A DNA stretch of 36,878 nt from an uncultured Lachnospiraceae bacterium (GTDB lineage Bacteria; Bacillota; Clostridia; Lachnospirales; Lachnospiraceae): contig CAJOID010000024.1 of the NCBI GenBank assembly GCA_905234595.1, forward strand, positions 1 to 36,878, in the 5' to 3' direction. Shown here one piece after another: positions 1 through 8,307 of the stretch; position 1 is the stretch's first letter; the number at the start of each line of letters is the position of its first letter. The notes beneath the pieces were generated by a model. The model worked only from the letters and a program-made list of their open reading frames with translations. It was not told where the DNA came from and made no database searches. Made by a program: the position numbers and the translations under genes.

Positions 1-521
1 CTCTCCGATGAATCGGTTATCCGGTTGGGATTGTCCAGGGTATGCCCGTATCTGCCGATGGGACCCGAGATGATCTGGGTGAAATCGGATGCGTAAGCTC
101 CCAGGTCACTGAAAGGCGCTCTTTTAACGTTTCCGCGGTACAGGTCTGTCTGATACGAGATCAGCTTGAACATGTAGAAGCTTATCCCCAGGGGAAGGAC
201 CGCTTTTAAGACGGTATCGTCCGGGAGAATGAGAGTAAAGTCACATGCATTCAGGGCTTTGAATCCCGCGAGAATGAGCACATTGAACACGGTCGAACAT
301 GTGAAAGGTGCCTTATGTCCGCGCGATATGTCGGAGGAAAACGCATAGTTGACGGCTATGGCGATCATGAGAAGTACCGTATAAGCCGGTGCGTTGACGG
401 CATAGAACAGAATTCCCGTCAGGAACAGGACCCATGTGCGTGTCTTATACGGTGCAATGTAATATATCAAAAGGAACAGGGGAAGTGCCCTGAATATAAA
501 GACTGAATCCGAAAACAGCAT
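1..521 (-). CDS. MBOAT family O-acyltransferase, AlgI-like (N-terminal part, runs off the left edge)
   Basis: Reading the minus strand from an ATG at 521-519 gives 173 open codons up to the window edge, with a GGAGG ribosome site about 6 bases upstream. The product is rich in hydrophobic segments (around residues 6-20, 25-40, 45-60 and 85-110). It carries the block PLGISFYMFKLISYQTDLYR followed by a SGPIGRY segment, which is the conserved pattern of AlgI/DltB-type membrane-bound O-acyltransferases. Such proteins move acyl groups, usually acetyl, onto exported polysaccharide or cell-wall polymer. The catalytic histidine region lies beyond the edge and cannot be checked. The gene is divergent from the diguanylate cyclase operon. 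Family assignment is fairly secure; the polymer acted on is unknown. Confidence 0.8.
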   Translation of the reverse strand, partial: MLFSDSVFIFRALPLFLLIYYIAPYKTRTWVLFLTGILFYAVNAPAYTVLLMIAIAVNYAFSSDISRGHKAPFTCSTVFNVLILAGFKALNACDFTLILPDDTVLKAVLPLGISFYMFKLISYQTDLYRGNVKRAPFSDLGAYASDFTQIISGPIGRYGHTLDNPNRITDSSE

Positions 522-583
522 ATCTGCCTCCGATGAATAAATACCTCTGACATCATATCATAAAAATCTCCCCGTGATTATAG

Positions 584-612
584 TTAACAAGAGCCTTGAA
601 ATGTGTTAAAAT
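584..612 (+). promoter_or_regulatory. Sigma-A promoter of the signalling operon
   Basis: TTAACA at 584-589 and TAAAAT at 607-612 are separated by exactly 17 bases; each differs from the sigma-70 consensus at one position. It would start transcription near 619, about 30 bases before the diguanylate cyclase ATG at 650. Matched by eye only. Confidence 0.6.
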
Positions 613-649
613 AGCTAAGATTATACGTTGTTACAGAAAGGTTAATGAA

Positions 650-2086
650 ATGCAGTCTGATGTAGTAGTAAAAGAGGATGAACTTCTTGATCCCGCGGAC
701 TATCCGGAGGATCAGAGGCAGCTCGTTCTGGATTTTAACGAAAGGATCAGGCGTATCACGGGTATAGTGACGGGACTTGGCAAAGAGTACCACACTATCT
801 GGCTGGTCGATATCAACGATCTGTCGATGAAACTCTACCGCAGTACAGGTGAGAGTACGTCCAGGGGAGCGCTGGAATTAGGTTACAGATACAAGAATTA
901 TGACAGGATGATGGAAGAGTACGTGGATACCTACGTAGTCGACAGATCCGAGAGTGTGCAGAAGGATGTTCACTCCGCGGCCGTTATGGAGCGTATCAAG
1001 GACGGAAGCCTGTATACCGTAGACTACATGCGTATGACCGATGACGGTATGCTGTCCTATCATCAGATGGCATTTGCACTGGCCGGCGCTCCCGGAGAGA
1101 CCGACAAGTTCATACTTGCATACAGGGATATAGATAAGTCCATCAGGAAGCATATTGCGGATAAGCAGTATCTCAGAGAACAGCTTGATATAGTTAATGC
1201 CCTCAGTCGCGATTATTACAACATCTTCAAGGTAGATATCAATACCGGTACCATGGTCATTCTCAAACTGGACGGATATGTTACCAAGGGCATGGATAAG
1301 CCGTCCGACAAGGTGTATCCGTATGATGTACTCTACAAGCAGTATGTCAAGGACAGGGTGTATACCGAGGATCAGCCCGCAATGCTGGAAGCCATGAGTT
1401 TCGAGACCGTATGTGCGAAGATGCGTCAGCAGGATGAGTATGTATCCAGTTATCGTGTATGGGATAACGGTGAGGTGCATTATTATCAGTTTACCTATAT
1501 ACCCGTTAATCCGGCGAATCTGTCAAGCGGGATACTGGCGGGCTTTAAGAATGTTGATGATGTCGTGGAAAGTGCCAGAGAACGTGAGGCACTTGCAATA
1601 CTGGCAGAGACGGATATCATGACCGGTATCCTCAACAGGGGAAGCGGTGAGCGTAAAGTCATTGATGCCATCGCGAACGGACATGCCGGTATGTTCTGTA
1701 TCATGGATATCGATAACTTCAAGTTTATAAATGATAATTTCGGACACGATGTCGGTGATAAAGTTATCAGAGGCATTGCTGATGTTATCAGTAACGAGTT
1801 CAGAGAGAGAGATATCGTGTTCAGACTCGGCGGTGATGAGTATGCCGTCTTCGCACAGAATATCACCGATGAGGAAGCAGGACGTATGGTGATAGAGCGT
1901 GTATTCTCCAAGATAAGCTCGCTCCAGATACCCGAACTCGAAGATCATGATGTATCGGTGAGTGCCGGTGCGTCCATACTGAGTACGGATGCCCACATTG
2001 AATTCGAGGATCTGTACAAAAAGGCTGACAGTTGTGTGTATAAGAGCAAGGCTGTTGACGGCTGTGCAGTCAGCTTCTGTCATTGA
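650..2086 (+). CDS. Diguanylate cyclase with two PAS-like sensor repeats (GGDEF domain)
   Basis: This 478-residue protein should make cyclic di-GMP from two GTP. The C-terminal third is a GGDEF domain: ETDIMTGILNRGSGE opens it and the active-site loop reads GGDEY at about 394-398. An RxxD inhibitory site (RERD) sits five residues before the loop, so product feedback inhibition is expected. The N-terminal two thirds hold two similar halves (EYHTIWLVDIND and RDYYNIFKVDINT), which look like tandem PAS-type sensor folds. No membrane segment is obvious, so it is probably cytosolic. I chose the ATG at 650, preceded by GAAAGG, over the upstream in-frame ATG at 596, which overlaps the predicted promoter. 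It is the first gene of a four-gene rightward operon. The sensed ligand is unknown. Confidence 0.9.
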   Translation: MQSDVVVKEDELLDPADYPEDQRQLVLDFNERIRRITGIVTGLGKEYHTIWLVDINDLSMKLYRSTGESTSRGALELGYRYKNYDRMMEEYVDTYVVDRSESVQKDVHSAAVMERIKDGSLYTVDYMRMTDDGMLSYHQMAFALAGAPGETDKFILAYRDIDKSIRKHIADKQYLREQLDIVNALSRDYYNIFKVDINTGTMVILKLDGYVTKGMDKPSDKVYPYDVLYKQYVKDRVYTEDQPAMLEAMSFETVCAKMRQQDEYVSSYRVWDNGEVHYYQFTYIPVNPANLSSGILAGFKNVDDVVESAREREALAILAETDIMTGILNRGSGERKVIDAIANGHAGMFCIMDIDNFKFINDNFGHDVGDKVIRGIADVISNEFRERDIVFRLGGDEYAVFAQNITDEEAGRMVIERVFSKISSLQIPELEDHDVSVSAGASILSTDAHIEFEDLYKKADSCVYKSKAVDGCAVSFCH

Positions 2087-2109
2087 TGTCTGAATCAGAA
2101 AGTTAAACT

Positions 2110-3024
2110 GTGGTTCATGTATTTATAATCAATCCCGTCTATACTGAACAAGGATATGCTGAAGCACTCAGGGACAGACTGTCCCGTATCCCTGATCTGA
2201 CCTATTATGTATTTACTACAGGCGCGGCAGGTGATGAAAAGCGCCTGGCATCCACGATCGAAGATATCTTTGAGGGAGAGCAGATCCGCATTTATTGCTG
2301 CGGCAGTACTCTGACTGCCCGTAATGTCATGGATGGCATCAACGATATCAACAGGATCGAACTCGCGATCATTCCCACTCAGAACGTAAACTATCTGGAG
2401 GCATTCGGACATCAGGAGGCTTTTACCGATATAGAAGCCCTGATCAACGGGGATGTTACCAGAGTGGACTATATCCGTACCAATCACGGACTGGCCCTTA
2501 ACAATGTAGCATTCGGCATGGAATCATATTCCTACAGATGCTATAACAATCTGGCCGATATGCTCATATTCGGCCGGGTATTACCGATGGTCTTATCCAA
2601 TCTTTATGCGATATTCGCTACTCCCAACTATCTGTATAACATAGAATATAACGGTCATACCTATATCCGCAGAGCCATGGAGATCAGTTTCTATAATGTG
2701 CCCATCACTGCGAGGAATGTAGTGTTCTCTGATGGCTGGGATATCGCAGACGGTAAGGTGACCTATATCCAGGTATCACGTTTCGGTGCCCTGGGACGTA
2801 TCATCTATGCATATAAGGCGCTCAGGAAAAAGGTGCTCTTCAGAGAAGATGATCCGAAGAATACCCGGGTCGATCTGTCTCAGGCCAGAGTGCGTCATAT
2901 CAACGGTGTCCCGATATGGGCCAGCCTGGACGGTGAACTCATACAGGCTACCGACTGGAACATAGAGGTGGTAAGACAGGGACTTAAACTGGTGATCCCT
3001 TCGGAGGTTTCGGATGAAAGATAA
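2110..3024 (+). CDS. Diacylglycerol-kinase-like protein with degenerate catalytic motifs
   Basis: The overall pattern matches the DAGK_cat family (DgkB/YegS type): an N-terminal Rossmann-like half, then a short motif, an IIPT block, an A..DIEALINGDVTRVDYIR segment, an LNNVAFGMES segment and a beta-rich C-terminal half. The signature loops have changed, however. The place of GGDGT reads CCGSTLT (residues 63-69), and the place of the GTGND loop reads PTQNVNYLEAFG (from 89). It may therefore be a non-catalytic or altered homologue, perhaps a lipid or nucleotide sensor. The start is a GTG at 2110 directly after an in-frame stop, with only a weak AGAAAG behind it. The gene overlaps the following histidine kinase by 11 bases, implying translational coupling. 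Family call likely; function unknown. Confidence 0.65.
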   Translation: MVHVFIINPVYTEQGYAEALRDRLSRIPDLTYYVFTTGAAGDEKRLASTIEDIFEGEQIRIYCCGSTLTARNVMDGINDINRIELAIIPTQNVNYLEAFGHQEAFTDIEALINGDVTRVDYIRTNHGLALNNVAFGMESYSYRCYNNLADMLIFGRVLPMVLSNLYAIFATPNYLYNIEYNGHTYIRRAMEISFYNVPITARNVVFSDGWDIADGKVTYIQVSRFGALGRIIYAYKALRKKVLFREDDPKNTRVDLSQARVRHINGVPIWASLDGELIQATDWNIEVVRQGLKLVIPSEVSDER

Positions 3025-5428
3025 CAGACTCGGAGCCTTTACGAATACCATATTCAGTTTTCTGGTGATCATCATCTATTTCGTTATCATCAACACTTCT
3101 CATTCACTGAATGAGAATCAGATAATATTTCTGAACCTGTATCTGGTGATCGACTGCGTCGTGCTGATAGTCAGCATGCTGAGCGGTGATATCAATCCCG
3201 CGATCCCGCGTCTTGTCGTGACGATCGTGTATGCTTCGCTGTGTATAGTATCTCTGTTTGTTAACGGCAGCAATTACATGATGTTCCAGCTCATGATGAT
3301 GGCTCTCGGGGCAGTGGCGCTTTATCTGGACAAGACTACATTTAACCTGTCCATGATACTGAATCTGATCCTGATCGTTCTGGCCTGGATGTTCCCCATT
3401 CCCCGGGTGACATATGTGTTCAGCAACCGTGACTATGTGCTGAACATAGTGATACTGGTGTCTGAGTACGCTGTTCTGTATGCAACCCAGAGTATCCTGC
3501 ACAAAAAGAAACTGGCTGAGGAAGAGAGTACTCAGACGGTCGAAGAACTGATCAAGGTGATCGGAGCCAAGAGGGAAGCCGCACTGGATGCCAACAGGGC
3601 AAAGAGTGATTTCCTGGCCAATATGTCGCATGAAATCAGAACCCCCATCAATGCTGTGCTCGGATTCAACGAGATGATCCTCAGGGAGAATATAGACCCG
3701 AATGTTAAGGAATTTGCCCTGGATATCAAAAGCTCCGGCAATTCACTTCTGTCCCTGGTCAATGATATTCTTGATTTCTCCAAGATAGAAGCCGGTAAGA
3801 TGGAGATACTTCCCGTTACATATGATATGGGCAGTCTGCTCAATGACATGATCAATGTCATCGGTTTCAGAGCCACGGAAAAAGGTCTCATACTCCGGGT
3901 GGATATAGATCCGTCTCTTCCTCATGTTCTCTATGGTGATGAAGTCAGGATCAAGCAGATAATCACCAATATACTGACCAATGCGGTGAAGTATACGTCT
4001 GAGGGATATGTGGATCTGAAGGTTGATTATGAACAGATAGATGACTATCAGATATCCATGCATGTGGCAGTGACCGATACCGGACAGGGTATCAAGGACG
4101 AAGACATAGACAGACTGTTCATGCCTTTTGAAAGGATAGACGAAGTCAAAAACCGTAATGTGGAAGGCTCCGGACTGGGCATTCCGCTCACTATGACGCT
4201 TCTTAATCTGATGGGATCGAAGCTTGAAGTTGAGTCCGCATACGGCGTGGGATCCACATTCTCATTTGTGATCAGGCAGGAGGTGGAGAACTGGGAGCCT
4301 ATCGGATCACTCAACGAGGCTTTACGCAGAGCAAAACTCGATTCCAATGTTAAACATCAGTACTTCATCGCGCCCGCCGCGAGAGTTCTGGTCGTTGATG
4401 ATATTCCTATCAATATCAAGGTCTTCAAGTCGCTGCTCGCCCGCACGAAGATACGAATAGATGATGCATCGAACGGTATGGAAGCACTTACCATGATGCG
4501 TAAGACCAAATATGATGTCATTTTCCTGGATCATATGATGCCCGAGATGGACGGTATCGAGACACATGAAAGAATGAAGTCCGACCGCTTCAATATCAAC
4601 AGATACGAGACGCCCGTCATCGCACTGACGGCCAATGCCGTATCGGGTGCCAGGGAACTGTATATGGATCACGGTTTTGAGGATTATCTGACCAAACCCA
4701 TAGAGTCGGTCAAACTGGAAAATATGCTGATCAAATATCTTGATCCGGCGCTTGTGACCATGACTTCGGATGAAGATACGGGGGCTGTCGGAAACGGGGT
4801 ATCCGATAAATACAGTCAGGATGAACTGGTCCGGGCTCTTCGTAAGATACCCTTGATAGATGTCGAAGCAGGTATACAGGCAGCAGGCGGAAGAGAGATA
4901 TACGAGGACGTGCTCAGAGACTATATAGAGACTATCGCACCGTATGCCGACCGCATAGAAGGCTTCTATAATGCCAGGGATATCGACAATTACAGGATAC
5001 AGGTTCATGCGCTGAAGAGTACTTCGCGCATGGCAGGTGCGACAGAACTGTCCGAAATGGCCCGTGAACTGGAACGAGCTGCCGATACCGGTAATACCGA
5101 GTTCATACAGAAAAACACTTCCCGGCTCCTCAGCATGTACCGCGAACTGGCATCACCGCTTCGCGAAGCATTCGGACTGTCGCATACAGATACCGGAGAA
5201 GACAGGCCCGTGATAGAACCCGAAATGCTGAAGGATGCGTTTATGACACTTCGGGAAGGTGTTGATTCTTTTGACCATGATCTGATAGAATCTGTGATGT
5301 CCGAATTGGAGAATTACAGTATGCCTGATGAGTATTCGGGTATCTATGCCAAACTCAAACTCATGGTTGCCGAAGTGGCCAGTGAAGATATAGCCGGGTT
5401 GCTTGATAAGACCCTGAAGGAAATGTGA
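3014..5428 (+). CDS. Membrane hybrid sensor histidine kinase (HisKA-HATPase-REC-Hpt)
   Basis: An 804-residue multistep phosphorelay protein. About six hydrophobic segments occupy residues 13-165. The dimerisation/phosphoacceptor region SHEIRTPINAVLGF has its histidine at H206. The ATPase domain shows an N box (QIITNILTNAVKY) and a G box (GSGLGIPLT). A receiver domain follows, with VLVVDD and FLDHMMPEMDG (phospho-acceptor D506) and a conserved ALTAN and LTKP. A histidine phosphotransfer domain with HALKSTSRMAG (H665) completes the relay. No extracytoplasmic sensor loop of any size is evident, so the membrane part itself may sense. GGAGG lies 6 bases before the ATG, inside the end of the preceding gene. 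There is no separate DNA-binding response regulator nearby, so the final target is unclear. Confidence 0.93.
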   Translation: MKDNRLGAFTNTIFSFLVIIIYFVIINTSHSLNENQIIFLNLYLVIDCVVLIVSMLSGDINPAIPRLVVTIVYASLCIVSLFVNGSNYMMFQLMMMALGAVALYLDKTTFNLSMILNLILIVLAWMFPIPRVTYVFSNRDYVLNIVILVSEYAVLYATQSILHKKKLAEEESTQTVEELIKVIGAKREAALDANRAKSDFLANMSHEIRTPINAVLGFNEMILRENIDPNVKEFALDIKSSGNSLLSLVNDILDFSKIEAGKMEILPVTYDMGSLLNDMINVIGFRATEKGLILRVDIDPSLPHVLYGDEVRIKQIITNILTNAVKYTSEGYVDLKVDYEQIDDYQISMHVAVTDTGQGIKDEDIDRLFMPFERIDEVKNRNVEGSGLGIPLTMTLLNLMGSKLEVESAYGVGSTFSFVIRQEVENWEPIGSLNEALRRAKLDSNVKHQYFIAPAARVLVVDDIPINIKVFKSLLARTKIRIDDASNGMEALTMMRKTKYDVIFLDHMMPEMDGIETHERMKSDRFNINRYETPVIALTANAVSGARELYMDHGFEDYLTKPIESVKLENMLIKYLDPALVTMTSDEDTGAVGNGVSDKYSQDELVRALRKIPLIDVEAGIQAAGGREIYEDVLRDYIETIAPYADRIEGFYNARDIDNYRIQVHALKSTSRMAGATELSEMARELERAADTGNTEFIQKNTSRLLSMYRELASPLREAFGLSHTDTGEDRPVIEPEMLKDAFMTLREGVDSFDHDLIESVMSELENYSMPDEYSGIYAKLKLMVAEVASEDIAGLLDKTLKEM

Positions 5429-5436
5429 GGAGTGTA

Positions 5437-7104
5437 ATGAAGAGAACTACAGTAAGGATATGTTTCGCCATAGCTGTCCTGGCAGTGAGCCTCGCGGCGT
5501 CGGTCTGGATGCATCCCTATAACGTATGTGCGGCAGAAACGTCAATATCACAGGATGTATTTGCCTATGTTCCTTTTGGAGAGGACAGGTCCGTTAATAT
5601 AGCGTTATGCGATATCGGTGACAGGACTTATCTTTTCCTGCCGTCTGCGGTACATGCCCGGAGTGTTGTCTTTCATTACGACCAGGCGGAATGCAGCATT
5701 GCTCTGAGTGACGGAAATGTCCTTGAATCCGATAAACCGGTTGACATAACACCATATTTTTCCAAAGATACCGGCGACGGCAGCCGCATTTTAAATATGT
5801 CCGTAACGAAGAACGGAGTTGTGAGCACTTATGATGTGTATGTGATGCAGTCTGCCAATATTCCCAGTATATATATCGAAAGTGCGGATGCTGGACACGG
5901 CAGGGAGTATGTGGATGTATCCAAATCCAATACCGGGTCAGGACGTGTGACCATGCTCACTTCTTCAGGTGCTGTCGTATACGACGGAGGACTTAACCAG
6001 ATCAAAGCCAGAGGAAATACTACATTTGAAGCCGATAAAAAGGCTTATCAGATCAAACTTGAGTCATCTGCGGATATGATACAGACGGGTAAGCCTGAAA
6101 ACAGCAGTAAAACCTGGATATTACTCGCAAATGCATATGATCCGACACTGATCCACAATACCACATCATACCGCATGGCCGCAGCGTTCGGCCTCGATGC
6201 TCCCGACTGCAGGAGCGTGGATCTGTATTATGACGGTGTATACCGCGGTAACTATCTGCTCAGTGAGAAGGTGCAGATCGCATCCGGACGGGTAGACATC
6301 ACGGATCTGGAGAAACTCAATGACAAGGCTAATGACGGACGCGATCTGGATAAAGCCGCCACGGCTACCGGAGCCAACAAATACGGTGATATATACAGAT
6401 ATGTGACGGGCGTGAACAATCCCGAGGATTACAGCGGGGGATATCTGCTCGAACTGGATAATGCATATTATAAAGGGGAGAGATGCTATTTCATCACATC
6501 TAACGGAGTGGCATTTACCGTCAAGAGTCCCGAGAACTGCTCCAAGGAGGAGATGGTATATATATCCGAATATATTGAGGAACTTGTGCAGGCGTCACAA
6601 AACGGAGGCCTGATGCCCGACGGGGAAAGCAGTGTATGGGATCACATGGACCTTAAATCTCTGGCACGTTATTTCGTTCTTCAGGAAACGGTTGCGAACT
6701 CCGATTCTTTTGCCAGCTCCACCTATTTCTATCTGGATAACGGCGGAAAACTGACCGCGGGGCCGGTATGGGATTTTGATGATTCGTACGGGATCAGGGA
6801 AGATCATTCTTCGATAGAAGGATTTATTGGCGGCGGCTTCATAGAGCCTTTTATGAATCTGCCGGAATTCAGGAGCGAGGTAGGATCGTTCGTAAACTCA
6901 GGAACATATACAAGATCAGCTTCCGGAAAGACGGACAGCTATGTATCCGAGATCGCGGCATCACAGAAAATGGACCGTATCATCTGGAACGGGCATGATG
7001 TGAAATATATCGAGCAGGAATCATATGACGCGGATATAGCCTATATGAAATCATTCGCATCAGGCAGGCTGAAATGGCTTAAAGGAGTCTTTGCCACCTG
7101 GTGA
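5437..7104 (+). CDS. Secreted CotH-family protein kinase-like protein
   Basis: The N-terminus (MKRTTVRICFAIAVLAVSLA onward) is a signal peptide, with likely cleavage near CAAETS. Residues from about 190 to 450 carry CotH-family signatures: IKARGNTTF, KKAYQIKL, TWILLANAYDPTLIHN, SVDLYYDGVYRGNYLL, GGYLLELDN, and a FVLQETVANSDSF to GPVWDFDDSYG stretch matching the catalytic region. CotH was first known as a Bacillus spore-coat kinase; exported homologues are frequent in cellulolytic Clostridia. About 150 N-terminal residues form an extra beta-rich domain. I prefer the ATG at 5437, preceded by AGGAG, over an in-frame GTG at 5425 that overlaps the kinase stop. It is the last gene of the signalling operon. 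Its substrate is unknown. Confidence 0.85.
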   Translation: MKRTTVRICFAIAVLAVSLAASVWMHPYNVCAAETSISQDVFAYVPFGEDRSVNIALCDIGDRTYLFLPSAVHARSVVFHYDQAECSIALSDGNVLESDKPVDITPYFSKDTGDGSRILNMSVTKNGVVSTYDVYVMQSANIPSIYIESADAGHGREYVDVSKSNTGSGRVTMLTSSGAVVYDGGLNQIKARGNTTFEADKKAYQIKLESSADMIQTGKPENSSKTWILLANAYDPTLIHNTTSYRMAAAFGLDAPDCRSVDLYYDGVYRGNYLLSEKVQIASGRVDITDLEKLNDKANDGRDLDKAATATGANKYGDIYRYVTGVNNPEDYSGGYLLELDNAYYKGERCYFITSNGVAFTVKSPENCSKEEMVYISEYIEELVQASQNGGLMPDGESSVWDHMDLKSLARYFVLQETVANSDSFASSTYFYLDNGGKLTAGPVWDFDDSYGIREDHSSIEGFIGGGFIEPFMNLPEFRSEVGSFVNSGTYTRSASGKTDSYVSEIAASQKMDRIIWNGHDVKYIEQESYDADIAYMKSFASGRLKWLKGVFATW

Positions 7105-7133
7105 TTGACATTTGGTTTTCTTTGAGGTAATAT
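7105..7133 (+). promoter_or_regulatory. Promoter of tRNA-Leu
   Basis: A consensus TTGACA at 7105-7110 is followed after 17 bases by TAATAT at 7128-7133. Transcription would start about 5 bases before the mature tRNA 5' end. The -35 box lies immediately after the stop codon of the CotH gene. Confidence 0.65.
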
Positions 7134-7145
7134 ACAATTTGTCGC

Positions 7146-7229
7146 GCAGGAATGGCGGAATTGGCAGACGCGCACGGTTCAGGTCCGTGTGGTAGCAATA
7201 CCATGAGAGTTCAAGTCTCTTTTCCTGCA
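7146..7229 (+). tRNA. tRNA-Leu (anticodon CAG)
   Basis: The 84-base gene folds as a class II tRNA. The acceptor arms GCAGGAA (7146-7152) and TTCCTGC (7222-7228) pair fully, with discriminator A at 7229. The anticodon arm is CACGG-TTCAGGT-CCGTG, placing CAG at 7180-7182. The long variable arm TGGTAGCAATACCA is typical of tRNA-Leu. The T arm has the loop TTCAAGT. The 3' CCA is not encoded and must be added enzymatically. It decodes CUG, a common leucine codon in this window. Confidence 0.96.
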
Positions 7230-7232
7230 CTC

Positions 7233-7260
7233 AAAAGCCTTGATCTTCAGGGCTTTTTTC
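7233..7260 (+). terminator. Intrinsic terminator after tRNA-Leu
   Basis: AAAAGCCTTG (7233-7242) pairs with CAGGGCTTTT (7248-7257) around a five-base loop, and a run of T follows (7254-7259). It ends the tRNA transcript just before the ribosome site of the next gene, so that gene relies on read-through or an unseen start. Confidence 0.85.
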
Positions 7261-7277
7261 TTTTAAAGGAGTCGTAT

Positions 7278-8216
7278 ATGCAAATACCTGTAAACGAAAA
7301 CGCCACGGCAAATGCCCGGGCACTGTTAAAATATCTGAGCGATACGGCAGGACATGCCGTGATCACCGGACAGCACACCCAGACCAATTATATGGAAGAG
7401 GCTGTCTATATCCGGGAGAAGACCGGTAAAAGTCCCAAACTCAGAGGATTTGAACTTCTGGCTTATTCACCGAACATCAATTATGAAGGTGCTTCCTTTG
7501 AATGCTTAAAGGAGATCTACGACAACAGAGGTACTCTGGATACGGCTTACAGATGGGCCAGGGAGACTGACGGGATCCTGACATTTACGTTTCACTGGTT
7601 CTCGCCTGTTGGAGGCCGTGATAAGAGCTTCTACACCGAAATGACGGACTTCGATGTATCAAAGGTCCTGGTGGAAGGGACGGCGGAGCGTAAGGCATTT
7701 TATCATGACATGGATGTTATGGCCGACCTGCTTAAGCCCTTTTGCGATGTAGATATCCCGATCCTCTGGAGACCGTTCCATGAAGCTGAGGGAACATGGT
7801 TCTGGTGGGGAGCCGGGGGCCCCGAGACAGCCCGTGAGATATATAAGCTGATGTATGAACACTATACACGTGTTCATCATCTGGATAACCTTCTGTGGGT
7901 ATGGAACTGTTATCTGAAGGAGGGCTATCCGGGAGATGAGTATGTGGATGTCGTATCCAGAGACATATATCTGCCGGAATACAAGGCTACCGATTACAGC
8001 GATGAGTATCGTGAACTGATAGAGAATACCAGCCGTGAAAAGGTGGCTGCTCTGGCTGAGACCGGGTATATCCCCGATATCGGGATACTTGAGAAGTCTC
8101 ATACACCGTGGACATATTACATGACATGGTCCAGAGAATTCTGTATAGGTGAGCAGTACAATACGGTGGAACATCTTCGTGAGATGTATGACAGCTCATA
8201 TTCTATATGTGAGTGA
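7278..8216 (+). CDS. Glycoside hydrolase family 26-like protein (beta-mannanase type), cytoplasmic
   Basis: The 312-residue protein has the GH26 TIM-barrel signatures. VITGQHTQ is near the start, GFELLAYSP follows, and ILTFTFHWFSPVGG is strand 4. The acid/base motif is WRPFHEAEGTWFWWG, with glutamate in HEAEG. An LAETGYIPD segment fits the nucleophile position. Family members cleave beta-1,4-mannan or related beta-glucans. There is no signal peptide, unlike most secreted mannanases, so it probably acts on imported oligosaccharides. The true start is the ATG at 7278 with AAAGGAG 6 bases before it; the open frame upstream runs through the tRNA gene and is not real. No transporter gene is adjacent. 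Exact substrate is not determinable. Confidence 0.85.
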   Translation: MQIPVNENATANARALLKYLSDTAGHAVITGQHTQTNYMEEAVYIREKTGKSPKLRGFELLAYSPNINYEGASFECLKEIYDNRGTLDTAYRWARETDGILTFTFHWFSPVGGRDKSFYTEMTDFDVSKVLVEGTAERKAFYHDMDVMADLLKPFCDVDIPILWRPFHEAEGTWFWWGAGGPETAREIYKLMYEHYTRVHHLDNLLWVWNCYLKEGYPGDEYVDVVSRDIYLPEYKATDYSDEYRELIENTSREKVAALAETGYIPDIGILEKSHTPWTYYMTWSREFCIGEQYNTVEHLREMYDSSYSICE

Positions 8217-8242
8217 ACAGACGGCGGGGCTTTAATACGGTC

Positions 8243-8272
8243 TTGATTATTGATCTGCTGATAATATATACT
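8243..8272 (+). promoter_or_regulatory. Probable promoter of the FakA-C-like gene and trpS
   Basis: TTGATT at 8243-8248 and TATACT at 8267-8272 are separated by 18 bases, about 35 bases before the ATG at 8308. No other promoter-like pair is visible in the 91-base gap. Confidence 0.5.
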
Positions 8273-8307
8273 TAATTGTTGTTGCGTTTTCAGATTCAGG
8301 AGGAATC

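Noticed and set aside
7152-7277. N-terminal extension of the GH26-like protein
   Set aside because: It translates the tRNA-Leu gene and its terminator; a good ribosome site marks the ATG at 7278.
8217-8307. T-box or tryptophan leader for trpS
   Set aside because: The gap is only 91 bases, precedes another gene, and shows no T-box sequence or leader peptide.
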